Source: Chloroflexota bacterium
GTDB taxonomy: Bacteria; Chloroflexota; Dehalococcoidia; SZUA-161
Direction: 5' to 3'
NCBI GenBank assembly: GCA_030668425.1
Contig: DAOUTY010000126.1
Coordinates: 1 to 5,615 of the forward strand
DNA: 5,615 bases
The translations under genes were made by a program, and so were the position numbers. This document shows positions 1 through 5,615 of the stretch, one piece after another (within the stretch, counting starts at the first letter, position 1; every line of letters starts with the position of its first letter). The notes under the pieces were generated by a model. The model had not been told where the DNA came from. It searched no databases and was given only the letters and a program-made list of their open reading frames with translations.

Positions 1-648
1 AAAAGCGAGATAATCATCGCGGCTGCGGGTATTCCAAAGATGAATCGAACCCAGGAACGGCAGCAGCTCCACTTCGAGTTCATATAGATCTAAGCCGTTA
101 TAGATGGCTGCCAGGTTTGCGTGAGCGGTGTCGAAGCAATAACTCAGAGGGGAGAATTCCTTGAGCGCCGCCTTGAGAAACTCAGCATTGATCAGACGGC
201 TCTGCCCCACACCCTCTATATGAATAGGGATAGTCCTCTTGAAGCTGAGTTCGGCCAGGCGTTCGCAACTCCTCCAGGCGATCGTTTCAAGCTTCTCGTC
301 GCTCTCATCCGAAGCATCCGAAGCCGGTGACGGGAAGTGAACTACCACGTATTCAGCCCCGTATTCCTCTGCCTGATCCATAGTCAAGGTGATCATCTTC
401 ATGGTCAACTCCCTGTTGTCACTGTCCACATCGCAAAGGAAGGACCATGTCGGAGGCTGCGGATACCAGTCAAGCCGGGTCAAAGGAGTATGGATGCTCC
501 AGTCAAGCTTATGATGCTCAATCAACTGCATAAGCCTGGGGAGGTCATCGGCAGGAAGGTTATAGAACTCGCCGTGTTTAAGGCCATTGCCTACTATTAT
601 TTCCTCAAGTGCATCGACTTGATGGCAGTGGAAGCCGAGGCTAATCAT
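1..648 (-). CDS. Xylose isomerase-like TIM-barrel protein (sugar phosphate isomerase/epimerase family), C-terminus cut by window edge
   Basis: This open frame starts at ATG 648-646 and runs 216 codons without a stop to the window edge, so the C-terminus is missing. What is seen is a run of short hydrophobic strands, each ending in a polar residue, as in the xylose isomerase-like / AP endonuclease 2 TIM barrels: SIHTP (His53), VVVHFP (His104), IHIEGVG (Glu145), CFDTAHA (Asp173, His176) and IHLWNTRS (His203). In this superfamily such Glu, Asp and His residues bind a divalent metal and act on sugars, keto acids or abasic DNA. There is no signal peptide or membrane segment, so it is probably cytoplasmic. 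The start codon overlaps the aroC stop by 8 nt (ATGATTAG), and the ribosome binding site is weak (AGAAG, 5 nt upstream), which suggests translational coupling to aroC. The fold call is fairly firm. The substrate is unknown; isomerase, epimerase, 3-dehydroshikimate dehydratase-like lyase and endonuclease IV-like activities are all possible within the superfamily. Confidence 0.8.
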   Translation of the reverse strand, partial: MISLGFHCHQVDALEEIIVGNGLKHGEFYNLPADDLPRLMQLIEHHKLDWSIHTPLTRLDWYPQPPTWSFLCDVDSDNRELTMKMITLTMDQAEEYGAEYVVVHFPSPASDASDESDEKLETIAWRSCERLAELSFKRTIPIHIEGVGQSRLINAEFLKAALKEFSPLSYCFDTAHANLAAIYNGLDLYELEVELLPFLGSIHLWNTRSRDDYLAF

Positions 649-1801
649 GTTTTCTTCTGGGACCTGTTGATTCTAGATAACTTCGATAATTACGCAAAGT
701 CTCGGCAATATGGTCGCCACCGAACTTCTCCAACACCGCTTCAGCAAGGACTATAGCCAGCATCGCCTCCCCGATAACCCCCGCTGCGGGGACCACACAG
801 ACGTCGCTTCGTTCGAAATGAGCCTCAACCGCTTCGCCGGTTCGCAAATCAGCCGACGGCATGGGCTTGGCCAGGGTTGGAATCGGCTTTACTGCAGCGC
901 GGACGATTATCGGCTCGCCGTTGCTTATGCCACCCTCAATCCCCCCAGCCCGGTTTGAAGCATGCCGCCACTGACGCTCGGCACTGGTCTGGATTGCATC
1001 GTGAACCTGTGAGCCGGGAAGGTCTGCAACGGCAAATCCCGCCCCGATCTCCACGCCCTTTACCGCATTTATGCTCATCATCGCCTGCGCTACCCTGCCA
1101 TCGAGCCTGCGGTCCCAGTGGACATGGCTCCCCAAGCCGATAGGTACGCCGCTGGCGATGGCCTCGAAAACCCCACCCACGCTGTCCCCCGCCTCCCTGG
1201 ATTCATCGATGGCGGAAATCATGGCCTTTTCAGCCTCGCTATCGGCGCAGCAAACAGGCGAGTTTTCCACCTTGGCCCAGTCGATAGGGTCGATTTGTTT
1301 ACTCCAGCGCCCTCCGATGCAAACGGTATGGCTATGTATTTCTATGCCGAACTCAGCGAGCAACTTCCGGGCAACAGCGCCCACAGCGACCCGGCTTGTC
1401 GTCTCACGTGCACTGGCCCGCTCCAGAATGGGACGAACATCGTCAAGATTATACTTGATGGCCCCCGCCAGGTCAGCGTGGCCGGGGCGGAGCCGTGTAA
1501 GAGGCTCGATCTCCTGCTCCACTGGCGAGATACTCATTACCTCTGTCCAGTTCTCCCAATCACGGTTCCAGATAAGGAGGGAGATAGGACTGCCCATGGT
1601 GATCCCGTGGCGTACCCCAGAGAGTATCTCAGCACGGTCACGCTCGATTTCCATGCGCGCTCCCCTGCCGTATCCCGCCTGACGGCGTGCCAGGTCACAG
1701 GCTATGTAGTCCTCATCGAGAGCCAGCCCTGCTGGCACCCCCTCGATAACAGCCACCAGCCCCTTGCCGTGGGATTCACCAGCGGTTAGAAAACGAAACA
1801 T
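641..1801 (-). CDS. aroC: Chorismate synthase
   Basis: Chorismate synthase converts 5-enolpyruvylshikimate 3-phosphate to chorismate, the last common step to aromatic amino acids, folate and quinones. It needs reduced FMN and acts in the cytoplasm as a tetramer. The 386 residues match the usual bacterial length (about 350-400). All family signatures are visible: GESHG at residues 8-12 with the N-terminal active-site His11, AGYGRGARM at 42-50, the NRDWENW segment at 79-85, RPGHADL at 105-111 with the second conserved His, ERASARETTSRV at 127-138, the glycine-rich NRAGGIEGG at 283-291 and RSDVCVVPAAGVIGEA from 331. The protein begins directly at MFRFLTAGESHG, the short N-terminal form. ATG 1801 is chosen because it gives this exact N-terminus and has GAGG 5 nt upstream. 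It starts 7 nt after the aroE stop and overlaps the following TIM-barrel gene by 8 nt, so the three are probably co-translated. No damage or missing key residue is seen. Confidence 0.98.
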   Translation of the reverse strand: MFRFLTAGESHGKGLVAVIEGVPAGLALDEDYIACDLARRQAGYGRGARMEIERDRAEILSGVRHGITMGSPISLLIWNRDWENWTEVMSISPVEQEIEPLTRLRPGHADLAGAIKYNLDDVRPILERASARETTSRVAVGAVARKLLAEFGIEIHSHTVCIGGRWSKQIDPIDWAKVENSPVCCADSEAEKAMISAIDESREAGDSVGGVFEAIASGVPIGLGSHVHWDRRLDGRVAQAMMSINAVKGVEIGAGFAVADLPGSQVHDAIQTSAERQWRHASNRAGGIEGGISNGEPIIVRAAVKPIPTLAKPMPSADLRTGEAVEAHFERSDVCVVPAAGVIGEAMLAIVLAEAVLEKFGGDHIAETLRNYRSYLESTGPRRKHD

Positions 1802-1806
1802 GACAT

Positions 1807-1810
1807 CCTC
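1807..1810 (-). promoter_or_regulatory. aroC ribosome binding site overlapping the aroE stop codon
   Basis: Reading on the minus strand, GAGG lies 5 nt before the aroC ATG and its first two bases are part of the aroE TGA stop. A ribosome ending aroE therefore covers the aroC initiation site, which is the usual layout for coupled translation. An ATG at 1806-1804 within the same stretch is out of frame with aroC and is not a credible start. Confidence 0.65.
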
Positions 1811-2678
1811 ATTGTCCTAAAGCCTCTCTCGCCACCGTCATCATTATGTCAACTGGAGCTTCCCTGCCAGTCCACAGCTCGAATGACACTGCCCCCTGGT
1901 AGACAAGCATGGCAAGCCCACCCAGGGTGCTCGCCCCTGCCCTTTTGGCATCGGCGAGCAGCGGCGTCTCAATCGGATTATACACCACATCGTAGACCAG
2001 CGCTCGTTTCGGTATCAGGCTTGCCTTCAGTGGAGATTGCCCTTCAGCGGCGCTGTGCTTCATTCCCATCGGGGTGCAGTTGACTAGAAGATCGCAGCCC
2101 GACACCACATCCTCAAGTTGAGGGTCATCTTGATAAAGTGCCCTTATCTCTGGATACAGTTCTCGCCTGCCAACCAGACTCCTCTCCAAGTCCGACACCA
2201 ACTCATTCACCTTCTCCGTGATAATATCTGTAACTACAAGCGACTTTATACCTGCACCTAAAAGGGCGTAACTTGCTGCCCGCGCTACTCCCCCCGCTCC
2301 CAGTAGCAGCGCGCTTTTACCCGTCGGGTTAAATCTGCCTTCTTGCTCCAGCGCTTTCAAAAAACCAGTGCTATCCGTATTGTAGCCGGTGAGCTTGCCC
2401 TCCCTATTAACGATGGTGTTCACCGCGCCGATACGTTGAGCGTCTCGGTCGACCACATCCAGAAGCGACAGTACAGCCTCTTTATAAGGAATAGTAACAT
2501 TGGCACCAAGCTTCGAAGGCTGCCGTATTCCCTCTACTACCGCAGGCAATTCGCTCTGCCCGGTTTCCCATACCTCATAGCGAATATCGAGGCCCAGGTG
2601 GTCAAAAGCGGCCTGTTGAAACAGCGGCGAGATGGAATGCTTCAAACCACGCCCGATCAGGCCAACAAATCCTGTCAT
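1809..2678 (-). CDS. aroE: Shikimate dehydrogenase
   Basis: Shikimate dehydrogenase reversibly reduces 3-dehydroshikimate to shikimate with a nicotinamide cofactor, in the cytoplasm. From ATG 2678 it has 289 residues, close to the usual 270-290. The N-terminal substrate domain shows SISP (15-18), GANVTIPYKE (58-67) with the catalytic Lys66, AVNT (85-88) and YNTDSTGF (99-106) with the catalytic Asp102. The C-terminal Rossmann domain has GAGGVARA (127-134), NCTPMG (200-205), YNPIETPLL (233-241) and the closing GGLAMLVYQG (253-262). The longer frame opens at GTG 2687, but that GTG is part of the ribosome binding site GAGGTG, so the ATG three codons later is preferred. One oddity is that the strand-2 end reads VVTDIITEK, with Asp151 where NADP-dependent enzymes usually have Asn-Arg-Thr; NAD may be preferred. 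It is followed by aroC after 7 nt and preceded by a repeat-bearing gap. No convincing promoter was found in that gap, so readthrough from ruvX is possible. Confidence 0.97.
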   Translation of the reverse strand: MTGFVGLIGRGLKHSISPLFQQAAFDHLGLDIRYEVWETGQSELPAVVEGIRQPSKLGANVTIPYKEAVLSLLDVVDRDAQRIGAVNTIVNREGKLTGYNTDSTGFLKALEQEGRFNPTGKSALLLGAGGVARAASYALLGAGIKSLVVTDIITEKVNELVSDLERSLVGRRELYPEIRALYQDDPQLEDVVSGCDLLVNCTPMGMKHSAAEGQSPLKASLIPKRALVYDVVYNPIETPLLADAKRAGASTLGGLAMLVYQGAVSFELWTGREAPVDIMMTVAREALGQ

Positions 2679-2684
2679 AAAATG

Positions 2685-2690
2685 CACCTC
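2685..2690 (-). promoter_or_regulatory. aroE ribosome binding site that decides the start
   Basis: GAGGTG on the minus strand sits 6 nt before ATG 2678, an ideal spacing. The alternative in-frame GTG at 2687-2685 is itself the end of this motif and has no comparable site in front of it. The site therefore favours a 289-residue AroE beginning MTGFVGLIGRG over the 292-residue version. Confidence 0.75.
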
Positions 2691-2713
2691 ATCAGCTAGC
2701 TCTCTCGCCCAGG

Positions 2714-2773
2714 AAATTCCAAATACAAATCCCTAAACTCTAAACGATAATGAATGTTCAAACCTCAAATGAC
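2714..2773. repeat. AT-rich tract with about 7-nt quasi-period
   Basis: On the plus strand, AAA triplets recur at 2714, 2721, 2727, 2735, 2742, 2760 and 2767, with AAT at 2749, so most steps are 6 to 8 nt. The units read like AAATTCC, AAATAC, AAACTCT, AAACGAT, AAACCTC and AAATGAC. The tract is clearly richer in A and T than the flanking genes and has no coding potential. It lies between the aroE ribosome binding site and the palindrome at 2777-2835. Degenerate heptameric repeats of this look occur between genes in some bacterial genomes; the link to a dispersed family is inference. The AT-rich stretch could also hide the aroE promoter, but no matched -35 and -10 pair was convincing. Confidence 0.5.
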
Positions 2774-2776
2774 CAT

Positions 2777-2835
2777 GTAGCGTTGCCACTCCTGTGGCAA
2801 CGAATCCTTCGTCGTGACAGGAGTCACGACGCTAC
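2777..2835. repeat. Composite palindrome: two inverted hairpins inside a long dyad
   Basis: Two perfect 9-bp hairpins stand side by side. The first is CGTTGCCAC / GTGGCAACG (2781-2789 and 2794-2802) with loop TCCT. The second is CGTCGTGAC / GTCACGACG (2810-2818 and 2823-2831) with loop AGGA. GTAGCG at 2777-2782 pairs with CGCTAC at 2830-2835, and ACGAA / TTCGT (2800-2804 and 2808-2812) forms a small central hairpin. The 28-nt halves are inverted copies with 22 of 28 positions identical. The six differences form three base pairs within each hairpin, so each hairpin stays perfect. No T-run follows on either strand, so this is not a classical intrinsic terminator, although it could slow transcription or protect the ruvX transcript end. 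The layout fits a REP- or MITE-like repeat. Confidence 0.85.
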
Positions 2836-2852
2836 CGGCAAGCGTTCAGCCA

Positions 2853-3272
2853 TCACTTATCGCTTCGCTCCCGGTCGAGGTAGCCTTGCAAAATAAAGGC
2901 TGCTGCCACGGAGTCAATGCGCTTCTTTCTCTTGTCTCGCCTGACCCCGGCTTCCACCAACACCCGTTCTGCGTCAGCCGTAGAGTAACGCTCGTCCCAC
3001 TCAACCACAGGGATCTCAGTGCACCCCTCTAGTAATTCGGTAAATGACCGGACTTTCTGTGCCTGTGGGCCCAAGCTGCCATCCAACGAGAGAGGTAGCC
3101 CGACAACTATACGCTCCACCTCATACTCATGAGCAAGAGCGATGATCTGCCGCAGAGCATCATCATCTGACTTCGTCTCGATTACTGTTAGGGCGACTGC
3201 TAAGATTCCCTCGGCATCGCTCAACGCCACCCCGATTCTCCTCTCCCCAATATCGAGCCCCAGGGCACGCAT
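2853..3272 (-). CDS. ruvX: Putative pre-16S rRNA nuclease (YqgF/RuvX, RNase H-like fold)
   Basis: YqgF family proteins are small RNase H-like nucleases implicated in maturing the 5' end of 16S rRNA; an older proposal made them Holliday junction resolvases. The 139 residues match the family's usual length of about 135-155. Visible motifs are GLDIGERRIG (5-14) with the first acidic active-site residue Asp7, VVGLPLSLDG (56-65), the WDERYST motif (92-98) and KKRIDSVAAAFILQGYLD (116-133) with Asp120. The acidic residues in the first, third and fourth blocks are those expected for metal binding. ATG 3272 lies 3 nt after the alaS stop. Its ribosome binding site AAGGAGAGG is at 3282-3290 inside the last alaS codons, so the two genes are surely on one transcript. 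Close linkage of alaS and yqgF is also known in Firmicutes, where a small gene (yrzL) may lie between them; that gene is absent here. The C-terminus is short and charged, and nothing is damaged. Confidence 0.95.
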   Translation of the reverse strand: MRALGLDIGERRIGVALSDAEGILAVALTVIETKSDDDALRQIIALAHEYEVERIVVGLPLSLDGSLGPQAQKVRSFTELLEGCTEIPVVEWDERYSTADAERVLVEAGVRRDKRKKRIDSVAAAFILQGYLDRERSDK

Positions 3273-3275
3273 CCC

Positions 3276-5615
3276 CTAAACCCTCTCCTTCACCAGTTTA
3301 GCGACCAACTTCAATGCCTGTTCGATCCTGCCCTTTTCCTTGCCACCACCCTGCCCCAGTTGAGGCCGCCCCCCACCGCTGCCACCCGTCTCCCGCGCTA
3401 CCTCTTTAACAATCTCCCCTGCATTCAGCCCGCGAGAGACAAGATCGGAGGTCACCATCGCCAGAAAGTTGGGGCTGTCATCCCACACAGCGCCCAACAC
3501 GATCACTGCGCTACCCAGCCGTTCCCTTAGCACATCACCCATATGGCGCAGGACATCGAAATTCGAGGCCGCGACACTGGCCGCCAGCACAGAGACCCCG
3601 TTGACCGACTCGACTTGCGCCAGCAGCGACTCGGCCGTCTCCTTGGATAACCGCCGCTCCAGAGCATTGGCACGCTTGCGCTCGGAGTCAAGCTCTGCGA
3701 GAACGCCCTCCAGCTTGTCCTCCACCTCGGCGGTGGGTACCTGAAGCTGATGAGCCACCTTTTCCAGAGCGGCAGCGCGCTCTTCGATCACAGCCTCAGC
3801 CCCACTCCCCGTAACTGCCTCGATGCGGCGCATTCCGGACCCGATGCTGCCCTCGCTAATTATATGGAAAAAGCCGATATCGCCGGTCCTGCTGACGTGC
3901 GTGCCCCCGCAGACTTCATAGCTCACCGGAGACCTGGCACCGCCAATCCTCACCACCCTGACCACATCTCCGTACTTCTCGCCGAAGAGGGCTATCGCGC
4001 CTTCAGCCACAGCCTGAGTATAAGGCACTTCTTTATTAGTCACCAGCAGGTTTCGGCGTATGTCCCCATTAACTATTCGCCGTATCTCGCCCAGTTCCTC
4101 CTTGAGCACCGGAGCCTCAAATGAGAAATCGAACCTGAAATGGTCCGGGGCCACCAGCGAGCCCATCTGGCGAACGTGCTTGCCCAGAACCTTACGCAGG
4201 GTAGCATGAAGGAGATGGGTAGTTGTATGGTTACGGGCGATGTCAAGGCGGCGCGATTTGTCAACCACCGCGGTTATCTCCTCACCAACAAGCATACTCC
4301 CCTGCACCATCTCCCCACGATGTAGCACGACGTCCGCAGTAGCCCGGACGGTATCCTTGACAGCTATCTTACCCCGCCTGCCGATGATCTCCCCTGTATC
4401 AGCAACCTGCCCGCCCATCTCTGCATAGAAAGGCGTCCTGTCCAGGACCACCTCGACCTGTTGCCCTTCAACGATAACTTCGTGGGCCTTGCCACCTACA
4501 GCCAGGGCAACTACACTCGCCTTGCAGCGAGTATCCCTATAGCCGGCAAATTCAGTTGAAGGCAGCGCCATCGAGGCACAGTTCATGCTTGTCGCACTCT
4601 CCCCCAGCACGAACTGGTGTGCTGCCCGCGCGCGCCCCCGCTGGCACTCCATCTCCTTTTCAAAACCCTCCAGATCCGCTGCCAGCCCGTTTTCAGCAGC
4701 GACCTCCGCCGTCAACTCCGGAGGGAATCCATACGTATCGCAAAGCCTGAAGACATCCTCGCCAGAGATCGTTTTCTCCGCCTCACTCCTAGCTTGTTTC
4801 ATGATCTGACCGAGTATCTTAAGACCAGCGCCGAGTGTCTCAGCGAACCTCGCCTCCTCCGCATCGATCGTCCTAACAACCATATCCCGGTTTGCCACCA
4901 GTTCAGGATAGACATGTCCCATCAAGCTAATGGCCGCCTCCGCTACCACAGCAAGAAACGGCTTCTCTACGCCCAGGTTTCTGCCGAAGAGAGCAGCACG
5001 TCTAAGCTCTCGACGTAATACACAACCCCGCCCTTCATTCGAAGGGATGACCCCGTCCGCAATGAGAAAGGTCACCGCACGGCCATGCTCCGCCACTATC
5101 CTTATCGCCCGATCCGTTTTCTCGTCCTCCCCGTATCTACACCCGGTCAACTCTGAGACGCACTGTACGATGGGAGCGAAGAGGCCAGTATCGTAAGGAG
5201 AGCGCATTCCCTGAAGCACGGCTACTGTGCGCTCCAGACCCATACCGGTGTCGATATTCTTCCTGGGCAGCGGCGTACGCTTGCCCTCAGCATCCTGGTA
5301 GTACTCCGTAAACACCAGGTTCCAGAGCTCAACGAAGCGACTGCAATCGCAGGCCGGTGAACAATCAGGACCGCAGCCGTACTCCTCACCGAAATCGTAG
5401 TGGATCTCACTGCATGGCCCGCAGGGCCCGGTCTCACCGGCAGGACCCCAGAAATTGTGCTCCTCACCAAATCGCAATATGCGTTCCGCCTTCACCCCCA
5501 CGTCCCGCCAGTGCGGGAAAGACTCGTCATCGTCAAGGTAGATGGCAATCCAGAGCCTCTCCTCGGGGAGCTTGAGCCAATCGATGACGAACTCCCAGGC
5601 CCAGGCGATGGCCTC
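3276..5615 (-). CDS. alaS: Alanyl-tRNA synthetase, N-terminus cut by window edge
   Basis: This enzyme charges tRNA-Ala and clears wrongly charged Ser- or Gly-tRNA-Ala. The frame is open to the right edge, giving 779 residues; comparison with the usual 870-880 suggests about 100 N-terminal residues lie outside. The GTG at 5501 is internal, because upstream codons continue the family sequence (EAIAWAWEF, ERLWIAIYLDDDE). In visible numbering, the class II catalytic domain has GPCGPCSEIHYD (63-74), a Cys cluster CGPDCSPACDC (81-91) and GMGLER (124-129). GRGCVLRRELRRA (195-207) belongs to the tRNA-recognition region. FYAEMGGQVADTG (396-408) opens the editing part, with zinc-site motifs HTTTH (463-467) and CGGTH (569-573). 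A charged, probably coiled-coil stretch (about 614-663) precedes the C-Ala domain with its glycine-rich GGSGGGRPQLGQGGG (744-758). The gene is intact within the window. Its promoter and any leader control lie outside. Confidence 0.98.
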   Translation of the reverse strand, partial: EAIAWAWEFVIDWLKLPEERLWIAIYLDDDESFPHWRDVGVKAERILRFGEEHNFWGPAGETGPCGPCSEIHYDFGEEYGCGPDCSPACDCSRFVELWNLVFTEYYQDAEGKRTPLPRKNIDTGMGLERTVAVLQGMRSPYDTGLFAPIVQCVSELTGCRYGEDEKTDRAIRIVAEHGRAVTFLIADGVIPSNEGRGCVLRRELRRAALFGRNLGVEKPFLAVVAEAAISLMGHVYPELVANRDMVVRTIDAEEARFAETLGAGLKILGQIMKQARSEAEKTISGEDVFRLCDTYGFPPELTAEVAAENGLAADLEGFEKEMECQRGRARAAHQFVLGESATSMNCASMALPSTEFAGYRDTRCKASVVALAVGGKAHEVIVEGQQVEVVLDRTPFYAEMGGQVADTGEIIGRRGKIAVKDTVRATADVVLHRGEMVQGSMLVGEEITAVVDKSRRLDIARNHTTTHLLHATLRKVLGKHVRQMGSLVAPDHFRFDFSFEAPVLKEELGEIRRIVNGDIRRNLLVTNKEVPYTQAVAEGAIALFGEKYGDVVRVVRIGGARSPVSYEVCGGTHVSRTGDIGFFHIISEGSIGSGMRRIEAVTGSGAEAVIEERAAALEKVAHQLQVPTAEVEDKLEGVLAELDSERKRANALERRLSKETAESLLAQVESVNGVSVLAASVAASNFDVLRHMGDVLRERLGSAVIVLGAVWDDSPNFLAMVTSDLVSRGLNAGEIVKEVARETGGSGGGRPQLGQGGGKEKGRIEQALKLVAKLVKERV

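Noticed and set aside
121..756. Plus-strand open frames at 121-330 and 337-756
   Set aside because: They are antisense to the TIM-barrel gene and the aroC end. The minus-strand frame has coherent family motifs across its whole length, while these have none.
1071..1789. Long plus-strand open frames (1071-1682 and 1118-1789) opposite aroC
   Set aside because: They lie wholly antisense to an unmistakable aroC, have low-complexity Ser/Arg/Pro-rich translations, overlap each other in different frames, and show no recognisable domain. They are the expected shadows of a moderately GC-rich gene.
2343..2699. Plus-strand open frame of 118 codons opposite the start of aroE
   Set aside because: It is antisense to the conserved substrate domain of AroE and has no recognisable motif or good ribosome binding site.
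2765..2776. Three-codon minus-strand mini frame (ATG GTC ATT TGA) 12 nt after AGGAG in the hairpin, as a possible leader peptide
   Set aside because: It is too short to act as an attenuation leader, encodes no aromatic residues, and its AGGAG is locked in a stem-loop; chance is the simplest explanation.
2777..2835. Intrinsic terminator for ruvX
   Set aside because: The stems are strong, but the sequence after them on the minus strand (CTACATGG) and on the plus strand (CGGCAAGC) has no T-run, and the tandem inverted layout is better explained as a repeat.
2777..2835. CRISPR-like array
   Set aside because: There are only two related units, in inverted rather than direct orientation, with no spacers of regular length.
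2814..3032. Plus-strand open frame starting within the palindrome and running antisense to ruvX
   Set aside because: Its first part is repeat sequence and the rest is the reverse of conserved ruvX codons; there is no protein-like pattern.
4073..4264. Minus-strand 63-codon frame inside alaS
   Set aside because: It is an out-of-frame reading of the AlaRS editing domain, whose in-frame HTTTH motif lies in the same stretch.

Overview
The window is a compact bacterial housekeeping region. All five genes lie on the minus strand, so in transcription order they read from right to left: alaS (start outside the window), ruvX/yqgF, aroE, aroC, and an unnamed TIM-barrel gene of the sugar phosphate isomerase/epimerase type (end outside the window). 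Base composition looks moderately GC-rich and even. No rRNA, tRNA, CRISPR array, insertion sequence or phage gene was seen. The proteins are clearly bacterial. The gene content, the short AroC N-terminus of the GESHG type, the Cys cluster in AlaRS and the AT-rich intergenic spacer would fit an uncultured or Chloroflexota-like (Dehalococcoidia) genome. That placement is a weak inference from style, not from a marker gene.

Region 3276-5615 holds the last 779 codons of alanyl-tRNA synthetase, missing only about 100 N-terminal residues. RuvX, the putative pre-16S rRNA nuclease, starts 3 nt after the alaS stop, with its ribosome binding site inside the end of alaS. The two form a translation-related pair; a close alaS-yqgF linkage is also known in other bacteria such as Bacillus.

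A 174-nt gap (2679-2852) follows. It is the only substantial non-coding DNA in the window and holds the most unusual sequence: a 59-bp composite palindrome made of two perfect 9-bp hairpins in inverted orientation, whose differences are exactly base-pair compensated, next to an AT-rich tract with an approximately 7-nt repeated AAA phase. Together they look like a dispersed repeat of REP or MITE type, or a structured RNA element. They do not look like a classical terminator.

Region 1-2678 holds aroE, aroC and the TIM-barrel gene, tightly packed (7-nt gap, then 8-nt overlap) and probably translationally coupled. AroE makes shikimate from 3-dehydroshikimate, and AroC makes chorismate from EPSP at the end of the same pathway. 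The other shikimate genes are not in the window. The TIM-barrel enzyme has a full set of apparent metal and catalytic residues, but its substrate is unknown. No clearly novel system is present. The palindrome, the TIM-barrel gene coupled to aroC and a probable cofactor switch in AroE are the points worth following.
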